This document shows, one piece after another, positions 1-11,918 of a DNA stretch of 64,000 nucleotides. The notes under the pieces are model-generated. The model saw nothing but the letters and a program-made list of their open reading frames with translations. It did not search any database and was not told where the DNA came from. The stretch comes from Halichondria panicea (Eukaryota > Porifera > Demospongiae > Suberitida > Halichondriidae), in contig NC_087389.1 of NCBI RefSeq assembly GCF_963675165.1, positions 5,876,621 through 5,940,620 of the forward strand, given 5' to 3'. The first letter of the stretch is position 1. Every line of letters starts with the position of its first letter. The position numbers were made by a program, and so were the translations under genes.

Positions 1-1109
1 GCTTACTCGTCCTATAAGCAAAGAGAATAGCGGGCAAGTGGTAGTCCCAGTCGGTCTGTGAGTCATTCACATATTTGAGTAGTGCTGTTTGAAGTGTTTG
101 ATTGAAACGTTCAGTTAGCCCGTTGGTTTGTGGGTGGTAAGCTGAAGTGACCCTGTGCTCTGTTCCAGTGAATCGAAAAAGCTCTGTGTTGACCTGATTA
201 ACAAACTCACGGCCTTGGTCCGATATCAGCACCTCACAAAACCCAAACCTGCGTGCATGTATAACCATAATCATTAAATACGTGTTATTATAATTATGTG
301 TAGAGATGCATGTGATTACAATTTCACACACATGCATAGCTTACCGACAAAACAAGTTGTACAGGAACATTGCCACTCCAAATGCAGTTTTGTCAGGGAG
401 TGGGGCTGCTTCAGCCCATTTGCTAAAATAATCGACCAATGTTACCACATATTTGCTGCCATTGGGTGTAATCGGCAAAGGTCCTATCAAGTCTATGCCA
501 ACCTATAAAGTGAATTACATAATTATAATTAATATATGATTGTGCTCAAAACAAATAATTATTATGCAATGCCATAAAAATTATAGTGTACATATACCTG
601 ATGCCAGACTTTGGGTTGTACAGATATCGGATGGAGTTTGGCATTTGTCTTTACAAATGCTGGGTTCATTCTCTGGCACTGGCTGCAGTTCTTTACATAC
701 TCTCGAATCTCCTCCACCATCGACTTCCAGTAGAATCTAGAACATATCTTGTCTATAGTTCTATCTCTTCCAAAGTGGCCACCAGCTGTTCCTGCATGCA
801 TCAATAGATTACAAGCATACATACATGCTCTATTACCTACTATTATCATTTTACCAAAGCCATAATAATTATTATACCTGCATGGCAATCTTCGAGGATT
901 CTTGATTTCTCCTCATTGCTGCGCACACATATCCTCCAGTCAGCTGCATCAGCAGCTTTGGTGTGCTTCTTGTAATATAGGCTACCATTTTCAAACTTAA
1001 AGTTCTGCCTGCATTTTCTTCTAAAGTTTGCCTTCTCTGTTTTGCTGTTAATAGTAGGAGGGTATTCTCCTTTTCGTAAATAGTTTTCAATCTCTTGTAA
1101 ATTCTCCAT
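1..1109 (-). CDS. Intron-bearing Ty3/Gypsy-type integrase gene (partial, runs off the left edge)
   Basis: Four exons on the minus strand read in one frame: 1109-878, 791-598, 502-345 and 248-1, with GT-AG introns of 86, 95 and 96 bp and matching phases. Visible are an H2C2 zinc-binding module split over exons 1 and 2 (His-Ala-Gly...Gly-His-Phe, then Cys-Ser-Gln-Cys at about 670) and a DDE integrase core: the first Asp in GIDLIGPLP (exon 3), the second in SDQGREF (exon 4), and the Glu in TERFNQTL. The second Asp and the Glu are separated by 35 residues, the DD35E spacing. About 277 codons are open without a stop. An in-frame TGA just upstream supports the ATG at 1109. I see no reverse transcriptase or RNase H upstream. 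A retroelement that moved through RNA should have lost introns, so this resembles a host-captured integrase (GIN1-like) more than an active element; an old element with acquired introns is the alternative. Confidence 0.8.
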
Positions 1110-1540
1110 TTCTTGCTGCCTTCTTCAAATGACATGACTGTGAACGATCACTGGTTTTATACCATAGATCTAGCTGTCACTTGCTGTCAACTACAGGATA
1201 GAACAATTAACCTTGCAACTCTGCTCTTCACACATTTATAGGTCTACATTCCAGCTGTCACTTGCTGTCTACTACAGGATGAACACTTGCTTCATTGCTA
1301 CCTTGCATGCTACTACTAACCTTGCTCTTCATCCTGCATGGCTCTTCATTCTCTACTATATGTCTATGAGGAGTGCATGAATGTACTCTTGCTACTATAT
1401 ACTTACATTGATGGCAACATTGGCGGAACAAACATGCGCATAGGGGAGTCATTTATTCCTGGGGGAGTCACCCACACCTTAGGCAGGAATGACCGGGGAG
1501 TCACTCCCACCGGGGAGTCATTTATTCCTCTGACACCGGT
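1110..1540. repeat. Non-coding stretch with two imperfect direct repeats
   Basis: No gene seen. The motif AGCTGTCACTTGCTGTC occurs at about 1171 and 1254, each followed by CTACAGGAT. A second repeat, GGGGAGTCATTTATTCCT, occurs at about 1443 and 1514. It may include the promoter of the integrase gene, but I see no clear promoter element. Confidence 0.5.
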
Positions 1541-1990
1541 ATAAAAACATACGCTATAAATTTATAAATTATAGACTATAGCTAAAGAGGTATCATGGAC
1601 ATGCATATAATTTATAATCACTTCAAGTTCTAATTCTCTGTCTAATTTACTGGCTTACCAACTGGTCTCAGTGGCTCAGAATAAATTTTTCAGGGCTTGT
1701 TGTTTATGTAAGGGAATTCCCCAACCTGGATAGGTGGGGCTCATCTGACAAATATTTGTAGAGTCTATACCATTATACTTCATTTGCTCTTTTTAATTCA
1801 GGACAGTAATACAATTAATTGTGACATGAAACACAGTAAAGGGGTAGAAACAAATAAAGTGTGGAAATTATGTTCAGTAAAAACGAGTTCAGCTAAAAAT
1901 GAAGATAATGTGTAGCAGCTGTACAGACTCTGACCAACTTCTTTGAGGAGGGCAGCTGGGTACTTTGTGAAGTGCACTGTTGGCAGAATA
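1541..1990. repeat. Dispersed non-coding blocks shared with half B
   Basis: Bases 1541-1740 match 49100-49310 almost base for base (through a common run from GGTATAAAAACATAC to the AAGGGAATTCCCC motif). Bases 1785-1990 match 50823-51050, and the last part also matches 18635-18750. A short segment about 60-90 bp long, reading CAGACTCTGACCAACTTC, is open in more than one frame and could be a decayed exon. I cannot assign it. Confidence 0.7.
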
Positions 1991-2185
1991 TCATCCTGTG
2001 TGTGTGTGTGTGGGGGGGGGGCGCAGTCATAGTGTGTGTGTGTGAGGGGGTGCAGTCAAAGTGTGTGTGTGTGGGGGGTGCAGTCATAGTGTGTGTGTGT
2101 GGGGGGGGGGTGCAGTCAAAGTGTGTGTGGGGGGGGTGAAGTCAGAGTGTGTGTGTGTGTGTGTGTGGGTGGGGGGGGGCAGTCA

Positions 2186-2245
<60 letters not shown>

Positions 2246-2295
2246 AGTCAAGTGTGTGTGGGGGGGGGGTGCAGTCATAGTGTGTGTGTGCGTGC

Positions 2296-2336
<41 letters not shown>

Positions 2337-2405
2337 GTGTGGGGGGTGCAGTCATAGTGTGTGTGTGTGTGTGTGTGTGGGGGGGTGTGCAGTCATAGTG
2401 TGTGT
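1990..2405. repeat. GT microsatellite / minisatellite
   Basis: Runs of (GT)n and G tracts are punctuated by the motif GTGCAGTCATAG at irregular spacing. The same composite repeat lies beside the eIF4E3 3' end in the other two places that sequence occurs (35230-35340 and 53130-53470). Open frames across it encode only Cys-Val or His-Thr runs and are not genes. Confidence 0.95.
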
Positions 2406-2974
2406 ATAGGTACACTAGTTATAATTCAAGCACAGACATGTTGCAGTAGTTGAACATCTTTCAGCAGCCATAACTTTAGTACCGTGACCCCATTTTCAAA
2501 AATTTGATGATTTTCGAAAGCTTAGAAAGAGACCTTTCAAATGATGTATTTCAATCCAATATTTAGATGTGGCCATAATTCAACTTTGAACCATGGGCTA
2601 TTATTACATGGTATCGTGCCAAAATTGTCATCTCCCAAATATCTGGTACCATTTTAAAGGTCTTTTTCGTAAGCTTTGGGAAAATCATAAAATTGGATCC
2701 ACGGAATTCAAGTTATGGCGACTGAACAAGTCCACTAACCAATTGATTAAACGGGGGACATGTACATGTAGTACATACCTGCACATTAATTTATACTATT
2801 CACTCACTCTAACACTTCTTGGGGGGTGGCTGTTCGATAGTCAATGGTATTATGGTCCTCCCCTTTATCTGCCGCCTCATGACCTCTGTCCTTTGACCCT
2901 CGCGACCTCTTCTTAGCAGCAAGATCTGGGGGTACAGGGGGACGATTGGAGGATCGTTAGGGGTAGTGGGTGGT
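2406..2974 (-). other. 3' flank / probable 3' UTR of eIF4E3 copy A
   Basis: This sequence follows the predicted eIF4E3 stop. It is present three times in the window (here, 35340-36221 with an insertion, and 53475-54010). A proline-rich frame can be read at 2809-2994, but the spliced eIF4E3 frame meets a TGA before it, and the frame differs between copies, so I treat it as untranslated. Confidence 0.55.
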
Positions 2975-5900
2975 TCAGGGGGCGCCTTCCGCACAGGTAC
3001 TTGACCCCTGCTGGGGGGAGGGGGTTGATAATTAGCACAAGAATAATAAGAAGCACTAACAAGCTACGTACATGTAGCTAGCTGCTAGTAATAATTGTTT
3101 TTGGCTGCCACGTGCAGAAATGCTAGAGTCAATTGCGTCGTAACAAGAGTACAGTAGAGTACAGTATGCTTGGCATAATAATTAAAAGTCATAACTTGAG
3201 TTGGTGAAATCCATTTAATAAAACATGCGCTCTCTTTATGTCCTACATGTATCACATGGTGTAATAAATCTACCACCTTTTTATCTGGTGGAAGGGACCT
3301 GGCTCTAGCCTTGGTCAAATTACCCAGTTGGGTACAAAACTATCTCTGAGATAATCATCTCATGTTATATTTCTTAGAGCTACAAAAGCTAATAACGAGC
3401 CTGTACCTGAATGAGATGTAGTCCTGGGTGGTTGAGGAAGGTGACGACTCTCTTACTGTCCTCCTTGGACACGCTACTTGATAATCTGGACCTATAGAGG
3501 AGGATACAGGCACTGAGGCATAAATATAGAACCTTTTTGCAGTGCCTTACTGGGAAACCTATAGAACTACATTACATAAGCACAAATCAACAGTACGTGC
3601 ACTTGCAACAGAGATTTGCAGAGCAAAACCACAATTACATTGTTAAATAATTTCGGCCATTTCTACAAAAAAAAGAGACAGAACCTAGTCTACCAAAAAG
3701 GGTAAGTTGGGTCGTCGCCCGGTTTCCGTGAAACTTTGTTTCACAGAAACCGGGCGACACCCCAACTTGTATGTACTTGAGAAGGAGTATGATGACTTCA
3801 AAATTTAGGGATATTATTAACTGATTTGTAAAGAAAGTCCCCAAGAAGGAATCGAACCCACGCCTTATCTATCATCTAATCTACTAAGCCACCACCCTAA
3901 CCACTAAGCCACACCTATTCTGTCCCTAGTTATTACACCTCTTAGTCATCACATGTTGTGCTCCTCAACACAGGAAATGGGTGTAGTCTGAAACCACCTC
4001 CCAGAGAGAGACTTGAGAATTATCTTTGCCCAGTGATGCTTCTTTATTGGAACTCTTATGTACCTCATTCTCCCCTCCCCGGCCCCACCAGCACGGCTAG
4101 CAGGGGTCAAAGTGCACCACACACTCACACCTGTACAGCAGAAACAAAAGTACAGTACATCGATCAGCTCTGAAACTAGAGCTCAGATCACGAATCTGAA
4201 TTCTGAAAGCTCTCGTTCAGATGGTATGCTCAAAACACAAATTTGTAACAGGCTATTTTCATAAAGACTATGGCCATGGCATAACAAGCCCACACAATTC
4301 TTCTGAAATAGACTCTTTGCTTTTAGAAATAATGTTATCTCAGTCTTCAAACAGCTCCACCACACAGAGCTCATCTTAACATCCTTCATTTCTAGGGTAC
4401 TATAATCCGTCTCTGTAACTAGAGTTCTGATGGTCTAAATTGAAAGGGTTTTCTGTTAACACATCATCAAAAGGCCTCTTCCTAAGCAGATACTGAAATT
4501 AACGTTATTGTACCAACGCACCCTTCCAACAACTCCACCCCAGAGCTGATCTCCTCAGTGTTGATAAAGTTGAGGACCATTTCCTGTCCAACAGAACAGT
4601 AGCTCTTTGAGAGGACAGGCATGTCTTCATTCCAGATCTGTACGATTTCTTGATCGAACCCTCTTATCTTCACACTCACACCACACACACAGTCACCACC
4701 GCCCACACACTCTGAGAACTGCTCACCCACAGCAGCCAACAACAGCTCCTGCCATACCTTGGTCTGAGGGGGCGGGGGATTATGACATGATTATGATTGT
4801 GATTTCAAATGTAAACATTTTTCAGTGCTTGTATCTAAGCACACCATTGGAAAGTAATTCTGAGCTATCAGGGTTTCATACAGAGGGGGGGGGGGGCTGG
4901 GATCGCCCCCAGCCAAAACCCCCCCTAGAACTTTGACTGATGTAATAGCAAAATGTAAAATATCATGATTTGAAACACACGAAAAGCCCAAATTGCACCT
5001 CAGACGTAAAATCATTTTGTAAAATTTTACGATGATCATTTCGTAAAAAAAGGAACAACATCAACGTTTCCCCCTCCCAGCTAACAATCCTGTATGAAAC
5101 CCAGGGTCTATTGAATGCAGCAAATTGGACAATATGAACACAAATTACGGTCTCTCAAAGATAGCTACCAAAAGACTGAAATTTGAAAAACAGTGTAAGG
5201 CTATCATAACATAGCCGTTGCTTATCACAGAACTTGTATACTATAATCATGGCGCCTCACTGTGTGCATCTTTCTGACTTTGAATGACCACAATCCACCA
5301 TGAGCATTATCAGAGTCCTCCCAAATAGGTCTCCTATTCTCATTCCTCATAAGATGGTAGCTCTCTCTCTCGCCCAACTGCTCTATGGGACGAATATTGT
5401 TGACCACACCCCAAAATGCCTGTTGGTGGGTAGGGGGCGATGTATTGATATTATAATGAACGTGATGGACATCACCTTGATGGTCTTGACTGTACACAAA
5501 GGTTTTAGATTCTCAAAGAAATCTTTGGCAGTTGCTCCTCTTCGTGTACTGTATGAATAATGAGAACATTCACAATATAATTATAATAACACGCACACAC
5601 CATATTATAGTACAGGGGCACAGCACAAAATACACTATAGAGTACAACACTAGTAGTAGATACAGCATGGGACAGAGGGCCAGTTGCCTGTATGACTATT
5701 GCATAAAACACGAGGATTCCCATGCTACATCTGTTTTATATCACGATGACCCCGTACCAAATCATGCCTCGAGGCTATGCGTAATATAACAGGGAAGGGA
5801 GTGTATGACTTGACTGCACCTTGTTACCTGGACACAGCACAACGCCGGATACTTTACAAGGAGGGGGACAGCACAAACACAGAACTGGCATAACTAGCTA

Positions 5901-6127
5901 CACACACACAATGGCCACCGCCAGATATATAACTACACCATTTTGTCCCCCTCTCAACTATCCAGTTTCTACACACACACACACGTACGTACACACACTC
6001 ACGCGTCATGCCAAAACGTCCACGGTGAGTTAAGGAGATAATTATCAGGGTCACCCCCACTAGGCTCATTCACAGCCACGGCATCTTCCCTTGCCTTCCT
6101 TGATAGCCTGGGAGAGCTGGTCCGCAT
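2975..6127 (-). CDS. EIF4E3: Eukaryotic translation initiation factor 4E, class 3 (copy A)
   Basis: Cap-binding translation factor of the eIF4E family, acting in the cytoplasm. Exons, minus strand: 6127-6003, 5548-5476, 5419-5261, 4763-4522, 3491-3407 and 3010-2975, all joining in frame; the second intron is only 56 bp. Motifs in order: NSPWTFWHD, a GATAKDFFENLK stretch, AFWGVVNNI, RRPIWEDSDN with GGLW, then VWQELLLAAVGEQF. The second cap-stacking Trp of classical eIF4E is kept (RPIWED), while the region that should carry the first one has no Trp, which is characteristic of class 3. The product ends in a short tail closing with GAP. The start is uncertain: copy B begins with AAGATGGCT upstream, but here that ATG is destroyed and an in-frame TAG lies upstream, so I use the next Met (MRTSSP). 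This copy otherwise looks intact. Downstream neighbour of the Roc/COR gene on the same strand. Confidence 0.85.
3704..3768. repeat. Inverted repeat in an eIF4E3 intron
   Basis: Arms of about 30 bp (AAGTTGGGTCGTCGCCCGGT... and its near-exact reverse complement) enclose a very short loop. In copy B (about 36770-36818) most of the stem has been lost, leaving only the outer arms, as expected for a hairpin prone to deletion. Confidence 0.85.
3838..3915 (-). repeat. tRNA-derived SINE head
   Basis: Read on the minus strand there is an A-box-like TGGCTTAGTGG, a second partly repeated copy of it, and a perfect B box GGTTCGATTCC. The element lacks a convincing cloverleaf, so this is a SINE-type relic rather than a functional tRNA. 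A shorter copy sits at 36890-36950 in half B. Confidence 0.65.
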
Positions 6128-6443
6128 CTCTTCACCACCTTGCCCTGTTCTTAGAGTGTCTTCTGCCACTGTATATACCGTACCGTCAGCTAGCTAGCCT
6201 CTCACCTCTTGTATATAGGGAAACAAGTGGGCGAAACTAGCAATGTATGTACAGTACATGTAATGAGGACCCTTTCCTAGCTTAACAAACAGTTTGTTCC
6301 TTGGACGACCTTTACCATTATTCTTGCACACTGGACCAATTTTTGCAATGCAATTTTTTGGAGGAATTCACACAAATAGCACAAATCAAGGAAATAAATT
6401 AAATTGACTAAAACAGTACAAGTATGACATGCACAATAATGAG
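6128..6443. other. Intergenic gap between the Roc/COR gene and eIF4E3 copy A
   Basis: It holds the decayed upstream part of eIF4E3 exon 1. Compared with 38600-38660 in half B, an insertion and small changes replace the AAGATGGCT start context. The rest is AT-rich with no other gene. Confidence 0.6.
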
Positions 6444-9400
6444 TTAGGTTCTACTGCACATCACAGCTTCAGGTTTTCTGTGTATGAAATAATTGCATAA
6501 TGATACTGAAACGCGATGACAGCATGATTCACTTACCTAGCTGCTGACTGACAAATGTAAGTGGCCAATTCTTCCATTCTCATATCCAGTACAATGTCCA
6601 CTAGTGCTCGGTACGTGGCTGCACCTGGATTATGCTGTCTCCACACCTTTAGAGTATGAAACATTGCTGTTTGCATGTCATTCAGAAACAAAGCGTATTT
6701 AACATCTTTCTGTTCAGCAGGGCTCAGCCCCAACATAGCAGGGTAGGTCTCCACATTGTCAAAGTGATCTGCCAGGTCCCACATGTCTGTCTCTTCAATT
6801 TCAGTGTCAAGTTGAGAGTCGGTCACTTTTGTACGCTCCTTCAATTCCTCAATGGTCACAGTCCTCAGTCCACCAGCTCCTGGGAGAAGGAAAGGAGTGT
6901 GGTTAATGTGCATACAATATTTATTATGTTTTACATATAGACATGAAATTCCTATGGCTGTACAGAACACTACCTTGTATTGGGTACTAATTTTAGCGAA
7001 TTTGTAATTAACGCTAAATTAAGTCCCCACTAATAATAAACGCATTTAGTTCTTTTTTTTCAAACTCTTGCTTGTACATCTTTTGACAAATATTGTGCTA
7101 ATGAATTTGCTATAAATCTGCCAAAATGAGTACCCTAAAAACTGAAAACGTTCAAATTACTACTGTCTATAAATAAGGTATATAATTATATACAATGACT
7201 GCACATACCTGAGGGAATGGTGTGTGGATATGAAGTGAGGACATCTTGTGAGGTATCTCCTTCAGTGACATCAGCAGCTGTGTCTAATATTGAGATACAG
7301 TATTCAGCTGTATCTACACAACAACTACGTATATATTAATGACAACATGCAAAACAGCGTAAAACCATTACGTTGTAGTCAATAATGTTCCACATCATAA
7401 TAGAGGTACTTTATAATGATTGTACATACGCTGTATGTACTTACTAGAGTATTGCTGCTGATCACATTTTCTCTCAGTACAAGTACCTCCCGTAGCAGAC
7501 GATGGTTTTCCTAATTATGAGTAAAAATATCAATAAGTATAAGTATACTGAATTTTGAAGTGTTAATTGATAGAAGAAAAGCCCAATGCATGTGTCTCAC
7601 TGTCCAGTACCTAGTTACTACTGATACGTGGTGAAGTGAAAAAAATGCACAAACACTGAAAATATAGTTACCTGTGATGCTATCAGCCAAATTGATGAGA
7701 TCCACAGTGGGCCTTTTGAGAGCGTCTGACAGGAGACTCCATGTTACATGTTGTGTACTCAGGAGCTTGGCCAACATTTCACGCAAGGATGATACATTAT
7801 CTTCACAACACTTGATATTGATCTTGGTGAGAACAGGATAAGTTAGACCTAGAGCCAATCCCAGATCGAACCAGTGAGGGCTGGCACTTTCATGTAGTTT
7901 CTCGTAAACATGTTGTAGATCGTTGATTGTCAAAGCCTGTACAAAAACAACAATCATGCAACAGGGTTTCATTTGGTGGGGATTGCCTCCTCGGAAATAC
8001 ATTCTAGAGGAAACTCAATGGGAATACAATTGAGGGGTTCTGGTGAACAATATTCTTAACAGGGCAGATATAGTAATGAATTCCTGGGGTCACGAACCCT
8101 CTAGATATATACATATCATCAACACCCTAATATCATGCACGTGCACCATTTGCTCCCCTTGCCAAAATGTCAGGAGGATAAGTAGATACAAGATTTAGAG
8201 TACTGCCTACCTTGTGCACGTTCAGCAGGTGAGGACATTTCCCCGCGATTAGAATGATGTCACTCTCAGGGATTTCTTGATTGAGTTGTTGGTCCCTCAC
8301 TCCAGTCTTCTTACACACATCTTCCATTACTGTAACAGAGGACAATTTACCGGAAGCGAAGAAAGAAAAATATAACAAAGAAACAAGTAAAAATAATTAT
8401 TGGGCCAAAAGTAAAAGTATTCTTTATAAACAACAGAAAAAACTTAATTACAGCAACCATTGGAGATATTTTAGGACACAATAAACTGTTAAGTCTGAGT
8501 TGGTGCTACAATTACATCAACTACACAGTATCAACTACACAGGCACTGACTTATACACGAGGATTAACATGATCAGGCACAGGACAAATTAATGATCATA
8601 ACCTGTCGACCAAACGGCACTTTCTTACTGGTATGTTGATGTGGATCACTCGTTGTATTGACCACATGTTCCATTGCAGGAGACAATTTGTCTGAGGAGG
8701 GAAATGTTATAATACAAAAGTGATTACAAAACAAAGCTTACCAGAAATAATGTGCTGATCATGATCATGTACTTCCGTGCACACATCTTCCATTACAGAA
8801 TTACCTGAGGAAAAGCAGACACAGCAGTTACGCTCATGTGGTACGTTTGTCAATTAACATGCTCACTCAAACAAGGCTGTTGATCACTCATTCCAGATCC
8901 AGTGCTACTAACAACATTGGCCAGAGTCCCACATTGATTGACTGAAAACAACAAGAATTACTATAAATTGACATCATGCACATTGAACCCTGAACCCTCA
9001 TACATATACAGGTATATTATACACGTACGCTGTATGTACTTACTAGAGTATTGCTGCTGATCACTCTTTCTCTCAGTCTTCGTACAAGTACCTCCCGTAG
9101 CAGACGATGGTTTTCCTAATAGAAGAATTTGAGGAGAAACAAAATAATACTTATCCACCGGAAACTTTCTTACTGGTATATTGATCACTCATTCTACACA
9201 CAGGTTCCATTACAGGGGACGATGGACCTGAGGGGGATAATACAATGATACGAAAATACTTTGTTATACTAATGTAGTACACAAAATAATAAAAGCTGCA
9301 AATATTTACGTATAGTGCTACATAACTACCAGAGTATTGCAGCTGATGTCTCTTTCTTTCAGTGTTAACATCTGAGGAGCCTTCACCAGGGAAACAAAGA

Positions 9401-11898
9401 TAAACTTCTAAATAGTATATAGTTGCAATTTACCGGAAGGTAACAGATTTTCAGAATCAGTAATTTAGTAAGTCCTAAAGTGATGTATATGCCAATGCAT
9501 GTACTTACCAGATTGTGGCTGCTGATCACTCTTTCTCTCAGTACAAGTACCTCCCGCGTACGTAGCAGACAATGGTTTTCCTAATTATGAGTAAATAAAT
9601 TAACTTTTAATTATACAAAAAACTACTGTACTCACCAGAACCTTCGCTACTGTCCAGCCAGATTTTATGTTCATCACTGAGCTCTCCCCACACACGTGTC
9701 TGAAGGGAGCACTTCCAAAACTTACAGCCACTCCGTTCGATCACATCAGCAAGATGTAATTTGCCAGTGCTCTTCTTGCATGGGCAAAAGATGGCTGTCT
9801 TGGGTGTGTCGTTGTTGTAATGCAACACTGCACAGGACAATTTAATGCTGTGCAAAATTTCGTTTCGAATCATAGGGCATACTTCATTGCGAAGAGAAAC
9901 AGGGATGTCGATATACACTTCCATATATGAGAAGGAGTCGATCAGAGTCACGGTACACGGGAGATCGGAGATTTCATACTGGATACAATTTTTAGCAAAA
10001 ATGCTTGTTTCGCCAGAAGGGAGCAAAACTTTCCAGCCCACCCTCTTGATCATGTCCACAACTAGACAGCAAAAGACTCCAGAGCGAATACACCCACTAC
10101 GAAAGTAGACAGCAAGGGGCGCTATTGTGAACGACGAACGAATTTTGTCTAACTCAGCAGGTGGGATAGATGTGAGTAGAGATGGCATGAAGAACTCGGC
10201 TTGGTGGGTAGTGGCCTCCACTAGTGCAATGGGAGCAATCACGAGAAGCTCTTTCATGATCAACAGCATGTCTTCTGGAGAAAAGATACCTTCAACGTAA
10301 TGCTTCTTGAAAGGTCGTAGGAACTCTAAACTGACTATGCCTTTGTCTCGAAATCTCTTCCACTTGGCCTCAGTCCCTCTTGTGCTTAGAGTAGAGGATG
10401 ATTTGACTTCAGGAGTCCTCAGAGAGATGGCGTACTGTGAGAGCTCAGTGATCTTGTCTAGTGGAATCTGGGCATCCACAAACACTGTGTTGGGGAGAAT
10501 GGAGGGATAGTAGTGCGCTATACACACGTTGTCAAAGAAGACCAGAGCAGCTTCAAGATCTTGGAGCACGTAATGAAATCGAGTGGCTAATCGGAGACAT
10601 TCTTGCTTGCTCAGTACACCTCGCTCGAGAGTGGCAGATAAACTCTGGAGAAGTGAATCCAAGAAGGACCACCAGATGGGCATTTTGACTTGTAGCGGAA
10701 TAGAGCATTCAACAGCACTTCTAATCCTATCGGCAGTGGCCAGTGAATCGTCATCTCGGCTGATCGTGTTGAGACCAAAAATCAGATTGTTCAACGCAAG
10801 ATCGTTGTACACCAATAGCTTCTTGATATCGGGTGGCAGCATGTCGAGAATCTCTTGATTCCTCTTGATAAGAGTATCCAAGCTCTTGAGCTGATCTAAG
10901 AACGTGCCCACAAAGATCATCTTTGGCTTCTTGTCTTGTGAGGTATGGGACTCAATGGATCGAATGAGACTCTGAAGTGTCTCCTCGAGGGTCATGTGAG
11001 ATGCATGAGGACTACCAACAAGCTGCCCATCCTTGTAGTACTCGTCAGAAGGGAAACTGGAGAGTTCGTCAATCAAACGTAGGACTATCAACGCCACTGA
11101 AATGTGCTTGATGAAGAGAGGGCTGATGTCGTGGAATTGCGGCTGACCGCCGCAGTCGGTAACGTACACCCAGTTGGAATCAAACAGTTCTCCTTCTTGC
11201 TGGTCACTGCTCGACAGTTTGCGAGTTCTCTGTGTGGCTGGCTTCAGCTCTTCTGCCACACCACTCACTACACTCGCTATCACTTCATCGATGGCTTCGT
11301 CCAAAAATCTTGCAGAGCCAGAAAGTTCATCGGAATCGTTCGATGGGCTGGATTTGGAACCAGATTTTGTCTTGGTTGTGGTCATCCTCTTGGGAATCCT
11401 TAATGCCGTGATCATCTTTTTCAAGCTCTTGGCAATTCTTGATGCCGTGGATTGATCGGTGCTTCTTTCAACTAAACGATCGGTACTTTTTCCAACTAGG
11501 TGATCGGTGCTTTCTTTTGGTAGCTTGGCGATGATTTGAGCTAGTAGATTGAGCAGCTTTGACTGAGACATCTCTTCCCAGCCTCTTCCAGTTGTTTTGA
11601 ATTTTGCATTGGACACGGGGCGAATGCGTACTGGCTTTTCCATACAAGGAGTGCTGTCACGCTGTAGTGGAGGGGGCTTGTCAGTTAGCAGGTGCTTGAG
11701 GTTGGTCTTCCCTGTTCCCGCCGGTCCAAACACGAGCATGTTGACAATGTTGACCAAGACGTGTCCGTGCTTCATCGCCTCATCAAACAACCGCTTTGAT
11801 TCTAAACGTGCTAGATGTGCTAGATGTGCTATAGATGTATGTGTATGTGTGTATGTGGTGTTAGAAATGTTATCTATTATGACAAGATGGACTACCAT
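6444..11898 (-). CDS. Roc/COR-type GTPase with C-terminal Death domains
   Basis: Predicted intracellular signalling GTPase with Death-fold effector domains. Fifteen exons join in frame: 11898-9636, then 9580-9509, 9371-9330, 9227-9174, 9115-9044, 8941-8867, 8804-8742, 8691-8629, 8329-8211, 7936-7672, 7510-7445, 7283-7209, 6879-6537 and 6477-6444 (stop TAA), 3606 nt, 1201 aa. Head: P-loop GPAGTGKT (58-65), G3-like TDCGGQ (247-252), G4-like VGTFLD (330-335), then a region resembling COR up to about 754. Residues 755-901 are a Ser/Thr/Gln-rich linker from seven small exons; about 902-941 is half a Death-like module; 942-1029 a Death domain; 1077-1190 a second Death-like domain with the core Trp (LKVWRQ). 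The ATG at 11898 gives one open exon, but a splice acceptor at 11802 (TTTAG) is shared with the decayed duplicate behind it, so an unseen first exon is possible. Recognition is by motif, not by search. Confidence 0.8.
8629..9580 (-). other. Ladder of seven symmetric linker exons in the Roc/COR-Death gene
   Basis: Exon lengths are 72, 42, 54, 72, 75, 63 and 63 bp, all multiples of three and all phase 1-1, each with an AG acceptor and a GTAAG-like donor. They fall into repeat families: GKPSSATGGTCTKTERKSDQQ-type, SPxMExVxxxxSDQxxTS-type and NSVMEDVCTEVHDHDQ-type, so they arose by exon duplication. Related single copies lie at 7445-7510, 41736-41807, 43452-43514, 23871-23945 and 58771-58850. Any subset can be skipped without breaking frame, so linker length could vary by alternative splicing. 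Confidence 0.8.
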
Positions 11899-11918
11899 AA
11901 AAATTGGATTATCAGCGC

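Noticed and set aside
1893-2087. Minus-strand frame rich in His and Thr
   Set aside because: Reverse reading of the GT repeat.
2061-2398. Long frames through the GT repeats encoding Cys-Val runs (also at 53128-53519)
   Set aside because: Simple-sequence frames; all frames of a GT tract are open.
2809-2994. Proline-rich frame on the minus strand (also 36055-36243 and 53861-54094)
   Set aside because: It uses different frames in the three copies, and the spliced eIF4E3 frame reaches a TGA inside it, so it is more likely 3' UTR.
3838-3915. Functional tRNA gene
   Set aside because: A and B boxes are present, but the arms do not pair and the A-box region is partly repeated; a SINE head fits better.
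11104-11455. Plus-strand frames opposite the Roc/COR head (also 11597-11932, 10307-10858)
   Set aside because: Antisense shadows of a strongly supported coding exon.
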